Numbered from the stretch's first letter, positions 9,291-18,720 are shown. The stretch: 64,000 nucleotides of DNA from Accumulibacter sp. (GCA_017302455.1 JAFLDO010000020.1:1-64000); one strand, 5' to 3'. Translations and numbers: made by a program. Notes: generated by a model from the letters alone, not told the origin.

Positions 9291-10610
9291 CTACAACTCC
9301 TTCATCAATACGCTTGAACGCCGTTGCAGGTTGTAGACCAAACGTCTCTCGGCCGGCAGATCATCGACGCGGCGCTTGCTGAAGCCACGCTCCTTGAACC
9401 AGTGCGCGGTCACCGTGGTGAGAACGAACAGGCGCCTGACCCCCGATGCGCGGGCTCTTGCCTCGATACGCTTCATCAGCAGCGCGCCGTAGCCCCAGCG
9501 GCGATAGTGCGAATGCACGGCCAGGCAGGCAAGTTCAGCCTGTTCCTCACCGTAAGGGTAGAGCGCGGCACAAGCGACGATCAGGCCGTCGTGTTCGACC
9601 ACCGAGAAGCGCGTGATCTCCCGCTCGAGCAGTTCACGCGAACGACGGACCAGTGTGCCGTCCTCTTCGAGCGGCTCGATCAGCGCCACCAGGCCGCCAA
9701 TGTCGTCGGGCCGGGCATCGCGCAGCTGTTCCAGCGACTCGCGGGTGATCACCGTGCCCACGCCATCGCGCGTGAACAGCTCGCGCAACAACGTGCCGTC
9801 CTCGTCGTAGCCGAGCAGGTGTACGCGCCCGACACCGGCGCGACTGGCCCGCGCCGCGCACGGAAGGTAGCGCTTGACATCGGTTGACAACCAGTCGCCG
9901 AGACTGATCAAACGCTCGGCCGCTTCCACCGTCAACTCGTCGAGCAGAGCACCGTCGATATCGGTCGCACCCTGGCTGTCCGTCAGGAAAATCAGCTTGT
10001 CGGCGAGCAGCGAGGTGGCCACCGCTTCGGCGACTTCTTCCATCGCCAGATTGAAGATCTCGCCGGTCGGGCTCGATCCGATGCACGACAGGAGAACGAT
10101 GTTGCCAAGCCCCAACTGCGCACGGATGCCCTCACCATCGATCTTGCGCACCTGACCCGAGTACTGCAGATCGACCCCATCGACCACGCCGACCGGCTTG
10201 GCGGTAATGAAGTTACCGCCAACGACGCGAATCGTGCTGTTGGCCATCGGCGTATCGGCGAGGCCCTGCGACAGCAGGGCCTCGATCTCGACGTAGATGC
10301 TGCCCACCGCGTCGATCACGCAATCGAGAGCCTTGGCGTCGGTGACCCGATAGTTGCCGTGATAGACCGACTGAATTCCGCGTTCGCGCAGCAATTCCTC
10401 GATCTGCGGCCGTGCTCCATGGACCAGCACGAGCCGCACACCCAACGCCGCGAGCAGGTTGACGTCATACGCCAGCGTGCGCGCCAATTGGCCCGCGATG
10501 GCCTTGCCGCCAAAGGCGATGAGGAAGGTCTTGCCGCGAAAGAGATTGACGTACGGCGCAACCGACCGGAACCAGGCGACGAAGTGTGCAGAACTCAGGT
10601 CGTCGGACAT
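9291..10610 (-). CDS. argA: Amino-acid N-acetyltransferase (N-acetylglutamate synthase)
   Basis: First enzyme of arginine biosynthesis, acetylating glutamate with acetyl-CoA. The 439-aa product has an N-terminal amino-acid-kinase fold (about 20-285; FLIAFGGKAIAG and VLVHGARPQIEELL), which binds arginine for feedback inhibition, and a C-terminal GNAT domain (about 295-430) with the acetyl-CoA loop RRWGYGALLMKRI. It starts one base after the pap stop, so translation is probably coupled within an rsmE-pap-argA unit. Confidence 0.95.
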   Translation of the reverse strand: MSDDLSSAHFVAWFRSVAPYVNLFRGKTFLIAFGGKAIAGQLARTLAYDVNLLAALGVRLVLVHGARPQIEELLRERGIQSVYHGNYRVTDAKALDCVIDAVGSIYVEIEALLSQGLADTPMANSTIRVVGGNFITAKPVGVVDGVDLQYSGQVRKIDGEGIRAQLGLGNIVLLSCIGSSPTGEIFNLAMEEVAEAVATSLLADKLIFLTDSQGATDIDGALLDELTVEAAERLISLGDWLSTDVKRYLPCAARASRAGVGRVHLLGYDEDGTLLRELFTRDGVGTVITRESLEQLRDARPDDIGGLVALIEPLEEDGTLVRRSRELLEREITRFSVVEHDGLIVACAALYPYGEEQAELACLAVHSHYRRWGYGALLMKRIEARARASGVRRLFVLTTVTAHWFKERGFSKRRVDDLPAERRLVYNLQRRSSVLMKEL

Positions 10611-10611
10611 A

Positions 10612-12279
10612 TCACGCCGCGGGTCGTGCCTTTTCTCTTGCCTTGGCGGCCTTGGCCTCTCTCGCCTTGTCGGCGCGTGATTCCTTGGTCACCTCGGTCT
10701 TCGACTCCTTGGCCTCACTAACCTCCTCGACCTTGGCATCGGCCGAACTCGCCGCCCTGACTGCCTTCGGCGGAGCCACCGGCGAAAGCTTCATCGGATC
10801 GACTTTGAGCTCCTTTTCCACCCGTTCGCAGATCGTCCGCAAGATCTTGATCCGGGCAAACAGCTTGTCATTGGCCTCGACGAGCGTCCACGGCGCGGTT
10901 CCGGAACTGGTCCGGTCGACCATGTCGCAGACCGCCTCATGATAGGCGCCGGCTTTCTCGCGGTTGCGCCAGTCTTCCTCGGTGATCTTGAAACGCTTGT
11001 GCTCGATCTTCGCGCGCTCGTCGAAGCGCTTGAGTTGCTCCTCGTCGCTGATCTGCAGCCAGAACTTGACGACGATACCGCCGGCTCGCCAGAGGTCATG
11101 CTCGAAATCGTTGATCTCGGAGTAGGCGCGCAACCAGTCGGCATCAGTGCAGAACCCTTCGACGCGCTCGACGAGGACGCGCCCGTACCAGGTGCGATCG
11201 AAAATGACGACCCGCCCAAGACGCGGCATGTGCCGCCAGAATCGCCACAGGTACGGCTGCGCACGCTCCTCTTCGGTCGGTGCGGCAACCGGCACGAGCT
11301 GATACTGCCGCGCATCCATCGCCGAGGTGATGCGCCGGATGGCGCCTCCCTTGCCGGCCGCATCGGAACCTTCGAAAGCGAGGATCAAGGCGCGCTTGCG
11401 GAACTCGGCGTGGCGCATCAGTTCCGCCAGGCGCCCCTGCCACAGCGAAAGCTCGGTCTCGTAAACCTTTTTCGTCAAGCTCTGCGTCATGTCGAGCGAA
11501 CTGAGCACGTCCAGCCGGTCGATGCGCGGCGAGAACGGCGGCGCTACCGGCGAGTTCTGGTCACGCTTGTCGGCCAGGCGCTTCTGCAGCGATTCGAGGA
11601 TCGTCTTGCCGACGGTAAGGTGGCGATAGCGGTCGTCGGTACCTTCGACGATGATCCACGGTGCCCAGGGCGTATTCGACGTACGCAACAGGTGGCCGGC
11701 AACCTCCTGCAGCTTGTCGTAGGTCTTCAGGCGATCCCAGCTCGCCTTGGTCACTCGCCACTTGGTCAACGGGTTGGCTTCGATCGCCTTCAGCCGCTCG
11801 CGCTGCGCGTCCTTGGAAAGGTGAATCCAGAACTTGAGTACCAGCGCACCTTCATTGACCAACATCGCTTCGAAGCGATTGAGCTGATCCATGCGCTGGT
11901 CGAAATCAGAGCGCGAGAGACTGTTGGTGATCCGTTCGGCGATCGGCTGCGAATACCAGGAACCGGCAAAGATCCCGATCCGGCCCTTCGGCGGCAACGC
12001 CCGCCAGTAGCGCCACATCGACGGACGCGCGCGCTCCTCGGCAGTCGGCGCGTAAAACGCATGCGTCGACATGTAGCGAGGATCCATCCACTCGTAGAGG
12101 ACGTTGATGGTTTCGCCCTTGCCCGACCCGTCAACGCCGCTGATCAGGATGACCACCGGAAACGAACCATTCTCGCGCAATAGCTCCTGCGTTTCGAGCA
12201 AGGCCGCGCGCAACTTGGGCTCTTCCGCCTTGAACGTTTCCTTGTCGATCTTGTGTCCCAGTTCTGCCGATTCAAACAT
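10612..12279 (-). CDS. pap: Polyphosphate:AMP phosphotransferase (two-domain PPK2)
   Basis: Uses polyphosphate to phosphorylate AMP to ADP. The 555-aa protein has two fused PPK2 domains. Domain 1 has Walker A GVDGSGKG at residues 48-55 but a degenerate lid region (FAGSWYSQP). Domain 2 has GSDAAGKGG at about residue 303 and the intact lid FDRTWYGRVLVERV, so catalysis is expected in domain 2, as described for class II PPK2 enzymes. The last 50 or so residues form a Lys/Glu/Ala-rich tail outside the fold. The gene overlaps rsmE by 8 bp and precedes argA by 1 bp. It suggests an organism with polyphosphate turnover. Confidence 0.93.
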   Translation of the reverse strand: MFESAELGHKIDKETFKAEEPKLRAALLETQELLRENGSFPVVILISGVDGSGKGETINVLYEWMDPRYMSTHAFYAPTAEERARPSMWRYWRALPPKGRIGIFAGSWYSQPIAERITNSLSRSDFDQRMDQLNRFEAMLVNEGALVLKFWIHLSKDAQRERLKAIEANPLTKWRVTKASWDRLKTYDKLQEVAGHLLRTSNTPWAPWIIVEGTDDRYRHLTVGKTILESLQKRLADKRDQNSPVAPPFSPRIDRLDVLSSLDMTQSLTKKVYETELSLWQGRLAELMRHAEFRKRALILAFEGSDAAGKGGAIRRITSAMDARQYQLVPVAAPTEEERAQPYLWRFWRHMPRLGRVVIFDRTWYGRVLVERVEGFCTDADWLRAYSEINDFEHDLWRAGGIVVKFWLQISDEEQLKRFDERAKIEHKRFKITEEDWRNREKAGAYHEAVCDMVDRTSSGTAPWTLVEANDKLFARIKILRTICERVEKELKVDPMKLSPVAPPKAVRAASSADAKVEEVSEAKESKTEVTKESRADKAREAKAAKAREKARPAA

Positions 12280-13036
12280 CAGTAGTTCCCTCCTTCAAGT
12301 CACCCCACAAAAACTGGATTGCCGCCAGGGCAGCCAGGCCAGCCGTCTCGGTGCGCAGGATACGCGGCCCGAGACGTACGGACAGAAAACCGGCCAGCGC
12401 CGCCAACCGGACTTCCTCCGGCGCCAGCCCACCTTCGGCGCCGACCAGAAGTTCGATATGGCCGTCCGCCGACGGACCCGACAGCATCGCCAACGAGTAA
12501 CTTGCCACCGGCGCCAGCAGCAGGCGTAGAACGCCCGGCGGCGGCGGCCGCATCAACCAATGTTCGAGGCTTTCCGGAATCGCGACCTCCGGCAAGCGGT
12601 TGCGTCCGCACTGTTCGCAGGACGCAGCGACAACTCCACGCCAATGCTCGGCCCGGCGCAAGGCACGTTGATCGGCAAGGCGAACCACGCTGCGCCGCGA
12701 AATCACCGGGACGAAGCGATCGACGCCAAGTTCGACGGCTTTCTGCACCGTCATGTCCATCTTGTCCCCGGCCTGCAGCGCCTGTACCAGGGTGATCGAA
12801 AGCGGCGATTCACGCTCGGTGGGCAACCACTGCAGGATCTCCACGCTGACCCGCAAGCGCTCGATGCCGGCGATCCGCGCCGAATACTCGCCGCCGGCGC
12901 CCGTGAACAAGGTCACCGCATCGCCACGTCGCAGCCGCAGAACCTTGACCGCATGCTGCGCGACGACCTCCGGCAGGTCGACCTGCGCGCCGACCGCCAA
13001 GGGCACGGGGCAATGAAAGCGGGGCGCACTCACCAT
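12272..13036 (-). CDS. rsmE: 16S rRNA (uracil(1498)-N(3))-methyltransferase
   Basis: SPOUT-family enzyme methylating U1498 of 16S rRNA. From the ATG at 13036 the product is 254 aa. The N-terminal PUA-like domain includes HHAVKVLRLRRGD-type sequence (QHAVKVLRLRRGDAVTLF). The C-terminal trefoil knot shows LLVGAEGGLAPEEV and LGPRILRTETAGLAAL, the SAM-binding motifs. A longer frame reaches 13222 but overlaps the divergent thioredoxin-like gene and lacks homology. The stop lies inside the start of pap. Confidence 0.94.
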   Translation of the reverse strand: MVSAPRFHCPVPLAVGAQVDLPEVVAQHAVKVLRLRRGDAVTLFTGAGGEYSARIAGIERLRVSVEILQWLPTERESPLSITLVQALQAGDKMDMTVQKAVELGVDRFVPVISRRSVVRLADQRALRRAEHWRGVVAASCEQCGRNRLPEVAIPESLEHWLMRPPPPGVLRLLLAPVASYSLAMLSGPSADGHIELLVGAEGGLAPEEVRLAALAGFLSVRLGPRILRTETAGLAALAAIQFLWGDLKEGTTDV

Positions 13037-13084
13037 GGTATTATAAGAGCTTCCCCGTTCGCTGTGTTTGGAGGCATGCCGATC

Positions 13085-13636
13085 ATGGCCTTGAATACCC
13101 CCGTTTGTGATTTCGGCTGGCCGGCCGTCGACTTCGAACTCGCCGACACCCATGGTGCGCGTCACTCGCTGTCCACGCTGCGCGGCCCGAACGGGCTCTT
13201 GCTGATGTTCATCTGCAACCACTGCCCGTACGTCAAGGCCATCATCGACCGCATTTGCCGCGACGCGCGCGCGCTACAGGCGCAGGGGATCGGCGTCGCC
13301 GCGATCATGAGCAACGATCCTGCCGAATACCCCGAGGACTCCCTCGACAACATGCAGCGCGTCGCCGCACAACTCGACTTCCCCTTCCCCTATCTGTACG
13401 ACGCGACGCAGGACGTCGCCCGCCGCTACGGCGCCGTCTGCACCCCGGACTTCTTCGGCTTCAACCGCCAGCTCGAACTCCAGTACCGCGGGCGTCTGGA
13501 TGCCAGCGGCCGTATGCCGGCCGCACCTGACGCGCGACGCGAGCTGGTCGAGGCAATGCGGCTGGTTGCCGAGAGCGGCCGCGGACCCGCGGAGCAGGTC
13601 GCCAGCATGGGCTGCTCGATCAAGTGGCGCTCCTGA
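13085..13636 (+). CDS. Thioredoxin-like (AhpC/TSA-fold) protein
   Basis: A 183-aa redoxin-fold protein. The N-terminal part reads DFELADTHGARHSLSTLRG, then LLMFICNHCPYVKA, with the CNHC pair at the position of the thioredoxin active site, and later AVCTPDFFGF with the cis-Pro-type loop. This family is widespread in Proteobacteria without an established substrate. A GGAGG at 13070-13074 is 10 bases from the ATG at 13085 but only one base from the ATG at 13076, so 13085 is the preferred start. It is divergent from rsmE with a 48-bp gap containing TATTATAAG. Confidence 0.85.
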   Translation: MALNTPVCDFGWPAVDFELADTHGARHSLSTLRGPNGLLLMFICNHCPYVKAIIDRICRDARALQAQGIGVAAIMSNDPAEYPEDSLDNMQRVAAQLDFPFPYLYDATQDVARRYGAVCTPDFFGFNRQLELQYRGRLDASGRMPAAPDARRELVEAMRLVAESGRGPAEQVASMGCSIKWRS

Positions 13637-13642
13637 TTGATC

Positions 13643-14509
13643 ATGAGCGAGCCAGACCGCAGGAGCAAGCCGCCAAGTGCTGACAGTGAACTAAAAAGCA
13701 TGCTCGACGCCACTGTCGCGCTGGTTCGCGAAGTCGCGCAGCGAGAAATCATGCCGCGCTTCCTGCGCGTCAGGCACGGGCAGCGCAAGGACGACGGCTC
13801 GCTGTGTTCTGAGGCCGACCTCGCCGCCCAGCATTTCCTCCTCGAACGCCTGACGGAGATTCACGGTTGCCCGATCATCGGTGAGGAAATGACGGCGGCC
13901 GAGCAACAGGCCATCTGGCACGCTGGCAACAGCGACAACCTTGGGCTGTGGTGCATCGACCCGATCGACGGGACGACCAACTTCATCAATGGCTTGCCCG
14001 TCTTTGCCGTGTCCATCGCCTGGATGAGGGCACGACGAACGCGCCTGGCGGTAACCTATAACCCGATCACCGACGAAATGTTCTATGCCCGCGAGGGCCA
14101 TGGCGCCTACCTCAATGGCCGCCGCCTGCCTCTGCGCCAGGTGCACGCGGACATCGGGCGTGCCGTCGGCGGCGTCGACTTCAAGCGAATCCCCAAACAT
14201 CTGGCTGACCAGATCGCCGTCAACCCGCCCTTCTACTCGCAGCGCAACTTCGGCAGTTCGACTCTCGACTGGTGCAACCTCGCCGCCGGTCGACTCGATC
14301 TCTACCTGCACGGTGGTCAGATGCTCTGGGATTACGCCGCCGGCAGCCTGATCCTGCGCGAAGCGGGTGGGCGCATGTGCACCCTGGCCCACGACGACTA
14401 TGACGCAGACGACGTTTGGCGCCGCCCGGTCATCGCCGCGCTACACCCGGCCGTCTTTACCGCCTGGCGCAACTGGGTGCGCCAGAATACGCCGCCGGCG
14501 AGCGGCTGA
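13643..14509 (+). CDS. Inositol monophosphatase family phosphatase
   Basis: A Mg-dependent phosphatase of the IMPase/histidinol-phosphatase/CysQ superfamily. Metal-binding motifs are all present: GEEMT, WCIDPIDGTTNFINGLP and, near the C-terminus, LWDYAAGSLILREAGG. The substrate cannot be read from sequence; related proteins are annotated as inositol, 3'(2'),5'-bisphosphate or histidinol phosphatases. The ATG at 13643 lies 6 bp after the preceding stop (a TTG at 13637 is also in frame), suggesting co-transcription with the thioredoxin-like gene. Confidence 0.88.
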   Translation: MSEPDRRSKPPSADSELKSMLDATVALVREVAQREIMPRFLRVRHGQRKDDGSLCSEADLAAQHFLLERLTEIHGCPIIGEEMTAAEQQAIWHAGNSDNLGLWCIDPIDGTTNFINGLPVFAVSIAWMRARRTRLAVTYNPITDEMFYAREGHGAYLNGRRLPLRQVHADIGRAVGGVDFKRIPKHLADQIAVNPPFYSQRNFGSSTLDWCNLAAGRLDLYLHGGQMLWDYAAGSLILREAGGRMCTLAHDDYDADDVWRRPVIAALHPAVFTAWRNWVRQNTPPASG

Positions 14510-14523
14510 ACCGGCGCCCTACA

Positions 14524-15666
14524 TCAAGGCGCGCTGGCCAGTTCGCCGGCAAGACGCCAACTGGCCGAGAGAGCCTCGGCGATCTCCCCGGAATCGAGGG
14601 TGGCGGCAACAGCGGCGCGCTCCTGCGGGCAGTTCAAGCCGGCCCGCTCGAGCCAGTCCTCGCTGTAGTAGGTGTGCCCGTAACGCTGACCGGAGTCGCA
14701 AAGCAGCGTGACGACCGAGCCTGCCTCGCCGTTCGCCCGCATCTGCGCCATGCAGGCCAGCGTCGCCACCAGATTGGTGCCGGTCGAGGCGCCGACCGTA
14801 CGACCCAGTCGCGCCGACAGTTCGTACATGGCGGCTATCGACCAGACGTCCGGCACCTGGACCATGGCGTCGATCACCGCGGGGAGGAACGAGGCTTCGA
14901 CGCGCGGCCGGCCGATACCCTCGATGCGCGAACCTTCCTGCAGACAAAGGCCGGGAGCGCGACTCACGTAGTGGTCGAAGAAGACCGAACGCTCGGGATC
15001 GGCCGCGCAGACGCGGGTTGGCCGCGCACGGTAGCGGACGTAGCGGCCGAGGGTCGCCACCGTACCGCCCGTGCCGGCACTGGAAATCAACCAGCTTGGA
15101 ACGGGATACCTTTCCAGGCGCATTTGCTCGAAAATGGATTCGGCGATATTGTTGTTCGAACGCCAGTCGGTTGCCCGCTCGGCGTAGGTAAACTGGTCCA
15201 TGTAGTGACCGCCGAACTCTTCCGCGAGCCGCTGCGATTCGCTGTAGATGGCCATCGCGTCTTCGACCAGATGACAGCGACCACCCTGGAACTCGATCGC
15301 CGCCACCTTCTCGGTCGAGGTTGCCGCCGGCATCACGGCGATAAACGGCAGGCCGATGAGGCGCGCGAAATAGGCCTCGGAGATCGCCGTCGAGCCGCTC
15401 GAGGCTTCGACCACCGTGCTGCCCTCACGCAGCCAGCCGTTGCACAGTGCGTACAGGAAGAGCGAGCGCGCCAGCCGGTGCTTCAGGCTGCCGGTCGGAT
15501 GGCTGGACTCGTCCTTCAGGTACAGGTCGATGCCTGGAAAACCGGGCACGGGCAAAGGAATCAGGTGGGTATCGCTGGAACGCTGGAAATCGGCCTCGAT
15601 CTGCCGAATGGCGCCGAGTACCCAGGTTCTGTCGAAGGGGCGCGACAGGGCGATGGTCGTTGTCAT
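14524..15666 (-). CDS. PLP-dependent cysteine synthase family protein (Cds1-like)
   Basis: A fold-type II PLP enzyme of 380 aa. The PLP lysine is K62 in [15 protein letters not shown], the substrate-binding loop is [14 protein letters not shown], and the glycine-rich phosphate loop is [13 protein letters not shown]. The long C-terminal part ([15 protein letters not shown]) resembles the Cds1 group, in which L-cysteine desulfhydrase activity has been described, more than CysK/CysM. Either cysteine synthesis or H2S-forming desulfhydration is possible. It converges on the IMPase gene with a 14-bp gap and is divergent from apbC. Confidence 0.85.
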   Translation of the reverse strand: MTTTIALSRPFDRTWVLGAIRQIEADFQRSSDTHLIPLPVPGFPGIDLYLKDESSHPTGSLKHRLARSLFLYALCNGWLREGSTVVEASSGSTAISEAYFARLIGLPFIAVMPAATSTEKVAAIEFQGGRCHLVEDAMAIYSESQRLAEEFGGHYMDQFTYAERATDWRSNNNIAESIFEQMRLERYPVPSWLISSAGTGGTVATLGRYVRYRARPTRVCAADPERSVFFDHYVSRAPGLCLQEGSRIEGIGRPRVEASFLPAVIDAMVQVPDVWSIAAMYELSARLGRTVGASTGTNLVATLACMAQMRANGEAGSVVTLLCDSGQRYGHTYYSEDWLERAGLNCPQERAAVAATLDSGEIAEALSASWRLAGELASAP

Positions 15667-15729
15667 GGCCGGAGCTTAGCAGACGAATCGCCGCAGTCAA
15701 CGCACTGCCCGGTGTAGTCAGCGCGTGCA

Positions 15730-15758
15730 TTGTGCGGCATTTTCGGATAAACTATAGT
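15730..15758 (+). promoter_or_regulatory. Probable sigma-70 promoter of apbC
   Basis: TTGTGC at 15730-15735 and TATAGT at 15753-15758 are separated by 17 bp. The -10 matches the consensus at five of six positions and the -35 at three of six. The predicted start of transcription is about 30 bases before the apbC ATG, in an AT-rich stretch that stands out in this GC-rich window. Confidence 0.5.
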
Positions 15759-15794
15759 AAATCACTCAAGTATCCATGAGAGGAGCTGCAACGA

Positions 15795-16886
15795 ATGGCC
15801 GTAACGCTTGAAGCCGTGCAGACGGCACTGAGGGAATTGATCGACCCGAATACCCGGAAGGATTTTCTTTCGACCCGCTCGGCAAGAAACATCAAGGTCG
15901 AGGGCGTCGATGTCGCGCTCGACATTGAACTGGGTTATCCCGCGAAGACCCAGGTCGACGAGATCCGGCGTACCGTGATCGCGAAACTGCGGACGATCCC
16001 CGGCATTGGCAACGTCAGCGCCAATGTCACGGTCAAGATCGTCGCCCACACCGTGCAGCGTGGCTTGAAGCCGCTGCCCGGAGTGAAGAACATCATTGCC
16101 GTCGCCTCGGGCAAGGGCGGCGTCGGCAAGAGCACAACGGCCGTCAACCTGGCACTGGCGCTGGCCCAGGAGGGAGCGGTGGTGGGTCTGCTGGACGCGG
16201 ACATCTACGGTCCCTCGCAACCGCAAATGCTCGGTCTGGTCGGTCAGAAACCCGAGTCGAGCGACGGCGTGTCGATGGATCCCCTGTTGGCGCATGGTCT
16301 GCAGGCAATGTCGATCGGTTTCATGATCGACATCGATTCACCAATGGTCTGGCGCGGCCCGATGGTGACTCAGGCGCTCGAGCAGTTGCTCAAGCAGACC
16401 AATTGGCAGGACGTCGATTACCTGGTGGTTGACATGCCGCCGGGAACCGGTGACACGCAGCTGACACTGGCGCAGAAGGTGCCGGTGACCGGCGCGGTGA
16501 TCGTCACGACACCGCAGGACATCGCCCTGATCGACGCGCGCAAGGGCCTGAAGATGTTCGAGAAGGTGGGCATTCCGATCATCGGCCTGGTGGAGAACAT
16601 GAGCATCCACATCTGCTCGCAGTGCGGCCATGCAGAGCACATCTTCGGCGAAGGCGGCGGCGAGCAAATGTGCAAGGATTACGACACCGAGTTCCTTGGT
16701 GCCCTGCCTCTGGAGCTGGCGATTCGCGAACTGACCGACGCGGGCCGCCCGACGGTGGTCGGCGCTCCCGACTCACCCGCCGCCGAGATCTACCGGACGA
16801 TTGCCCGCCGCATTGCCGTCAAGGTTGCCGAGCGCGCCAGGGACATGAGCGCCAAGTTTCCCAACATTGTCGTGCAGAATACCTGA
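15795..16886 (+). CDS. apbC: Iron-sulfur cluster carrier ApbC/Mrp
   Basis: A cytosolic P-loop ATPase that binds and delivers Fe-S clusters to apo-proteins. The 363-aa product has an N-terminal MIP18/DUF59 domain (about 5-85), then the deviant Walker A SGKGGVGKSTTAVN with GKGGVGKS at residues 106-113, DMPPGTGDTQL (Walker B region), and the cluster-binding CxxC in ICSQCGHAEHIFGEGGG. In other Betaproteobacteria mrp lies beside dcd; here the decaying 16.9-19.6 kb patch separates them. Confidence 0.96.
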   Translation: MAVTLEAVQTALRELIDPNTRKDFLSTRSARNIKVEGVDVALDIELGYPAKTQVDEIRRTVIAKLRTIPGIGNVSANVTVKIVAHTVQRGLKPLPGVKNIIAVASGKGGVGKSTTAVNLALALAQEGAVVGLLDADIYGPSQPQMLGLVGQKPESSDGVSMDPLLAHGLQAMSIGFMIDIDSPMVWRGPMVTQALEQLLKQTNWQDVDYLVVDMPPGTGDTQLTLAQKVPVTGAVIVTTPQDIALIDARKGLKMFEKVGIPIIGLVENMSIHICSQCGHAEHIFGEGGGEQMCKDYDTEFLGALPLELAIRELTDAGRPTVVGAPDSPAAEIYRTIARRIAVKVAERARDMSAKFPNIVVQNT

Positions 16887-16922
16887 GCCCGGCGGCACAG
16901 CAGCGCAACGCCACATCGGTCC

Positions 16923-16945
16923 GCCGTCCGCGCGCGCGCGACGGC
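16923..16945. terminator. GC-rich palindrome downstream of apbC
   Basis: GCCGTC and GACGGC flank an 11-base alternating CG run that can itself pair, giving a long stem 36 bp after the apbC stop. There is no T tract on either strand, so a role as terminator is uncertain. Confidence 0.3.
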
Positions 16946-17010
16946 TTCGCGAGGAGCTGCCACCGTTCCGTAACCGCAAGGTCATTCATTCGTCACGCAG
17001 GGGTTCGAGA

Positions 17011-17142
17011 ATGAGAACTCATGAAGACACGAATGGAGAACCGCATGGAACAACAGTTCCTCCGGCGCCGCCCGCGGGCGAGCGACCAACCGGCCTGCCG
17101 CCTGTTCGGGACCTGCTCGCGCAGGTATCCCGATCACTGTAG
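17011..17142 (+). pseudogene. Short 43-codon frame, possible 5' remnant of a squalene/phytoene synthase-like gene
   Basis: An ATG at 17011 preceded by AGGGG at good spacing opens a 43-codon frame that ends abruptly at TAG 17140. Its last residues, RDLLAQVSRSL, resemble the start of bacterial squalene/phytoene synthases ('LLxxVSRSF'), which in some relatives precede the glycosyltransferase found next. The similarity covers about a dozen residues and could be chance. The rest of the 16887-17262 interval contains nothing else I can identify. I read it as the residue of a deleted gene, with low certainty. Confidence 0.25.
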
Positions 17143-17262
17143 ACACCGCAGTCACCGTACTCGGTCGACGCTGCCGCTGCCGCGAGCGTGCTTTCCCGAG
17201 ATGGGCGCAGGCCACGCGCAGCAGCGCGGCCGAGCCTCGATCGGCATGGCCGGGGGCGCGCG

Positions 17263-18552
17263 ATGACGGCAGTCAACTCTGCGCCGCCGGCAAGCGGCTC
17301 ACCGAGCACACCTGGGCTACACGTGCTGATGGTCAGCGACGTCTATTTCCCACGCGTCAATGGCGTCTCGACGTCGATCCAGACGTTTCGCGCCGCCCTG
17401 GCGAAACTCGGCATTCAGGGCACGCTGGTCGTCCCGGACTACCCCGAAAGGGAGATCGGTGGCGACGAATGGCGCGTCATCCGGGTGCCATCGCGAGCGG
17501 TGCCAGGCGATCCGGAAGATCGCCTGATGTCGCCGAGCACGCTCTATCACCTCGATCGCGCTCTCGCCGGTACCACCTTCGATCTCGTGCATGTCCAGAC
17601 ACCGTTGGCCGCCCACTACGCTTCGCTGCGTTTGGCGCGTCAGCGCGGCCTGCCGTGTCTGGCCACCTAACACACGCATTTCGAGGAGTATCTTTCTCAC
17701 TACATCCCGCTCTTGCCGCGCACCTGGCTCAGAACCGCGGCCCGCACCCTGGCGCGCCAGCAGTGCAACGCGCTCGCTGCGGTCGTCGTGCCCTCGGCGC
17801 CGATGCTCGACACGCTTCGCGATTACGGCGTCAGCGTACCGCTACAGGTGATTCCCACCGGACTGCCCGAGTCGCAGTTCGCGCGTGGCGACGGCATGCG
17901 CTTTTGTGTTCGCCACGGCATCTCGCCGCGCCGCCGCGTCGTCCTTTTCGTCGGGCGCGCTGCCCATGAGAAGAACATCGACTTCCTGCTCAGCATGCTG
18001 GCGCGGGCGCGCGCGACGGACCCCGAGTTGCTGCTGGTCGTCGCCGCTGACGGACCGACGCTTCCCGACCTGCGGTCGCGCGCGATAGCGCTTGGCCTCG
18101 AAAGGCATGTGCTGTTTGTCGGCTGCCTCGATCGGAACACCGCACTGCGTGACTGCTACGCTGCGGCCGAGGTCTTCGTCTTCGCTTCACAAACCGAAAC
18201 GCAGGGCCTCGTGCTGCTCGAAGCGCTGGCCAGCGGCCTGCCGGTACTGGCCATCGCGGCCCTCGGCACGCGCTCGATTGTCGATCCGGGACGCGGCGCC
18301 ATCGCCGCCGCGACGACACCGGACGCCTTCGCGCAGCAACTGATCGATATGCTCGGTAACCCGCAGCGGCTTGCCGAACTCGCTGCCGAGGCCCTGCGTT
18401 TTGCCCACGAATGGGGTGCCGATCGGCCGGCGCAACAATTGGCCAGCCTGTATGGAACTCTGGTCGCTCGCCGCGCGTCGCTCGGCCCGCAGCTGGGGGA
18501 GGCGACGCCGCGTATTGAAACACGGGCGATCAAAGCGGAAGGCACACCATGA
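17263..18552 (+). pseudogene. Glycosyltransferase family 4-type gene interrupted by one in-frame stop
   Basis: Two consecutive open stretches in the same frame (17263-17667 and 17671-18552) together make a complete GT-B glycosyltransferase of 430 codons. The N-terminal domain begins HVLMVSDVYFPRVNGVSTS and the C-terminal domain has VVLFVGRAAHEKNIDFLL and the E-x7-E region SQTETQGLVLLEALASG. The break is TAA at 17668-17670, in LAT-stop-HTHFEEYLSHYIP, where relatives read ATYHTHFEEYL; a single C/T-to-A change of a Tyr codon explains it. No frameshift is needed. The donor and acceptor sugars are unknown. The stop could be a sequencing error, but the neighbours are also broken. Confidence 0.85.
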
Positions 18553-18720
18553 GCAAACACGCGACCCGTGTCCTGCGTCCCGGCCAGCCGGTTCGCGTCC
18601 CGACGCGGACGCTACGGCTGAGCAGGAGCCCGGGACGGGCTGACCTACGCCAACTGCGGTGACTGGGTCGATAGCTGCACCGCCGTCGTCGAACACCTCG
18701 ACGGCCGGTTGGATCTGATC
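18549..18720 (+). pseudogene. Remnant of a UDP-2,3-diacylglucosamine diphosphatase-like (YbbF/LpxH-type) gene
   Basis: In the frame beginning about 18634 the sequence reads GLTYANCGDWVDSCTAVVEH followed by a DGRLDLI-type end, matching the C-terminus of calcineurin-like UDP-2,3-diacylglucosamine diphosphatases. An ATG at 18549, overlapping the glycosyltransferase stop, opens a different frame with no recognisable 'ISDxHLG' metal motif. So only the C-terminal 30 or so residues survive; the metallophosphatase core is deleted. The boundaries are approximate. Confidence 0.6.

Noticed and set aside
9324-9887. Long plus-strand frame opposite argA
   Set aside because: Mirror of the argA coding strand; no motif and no start signal.
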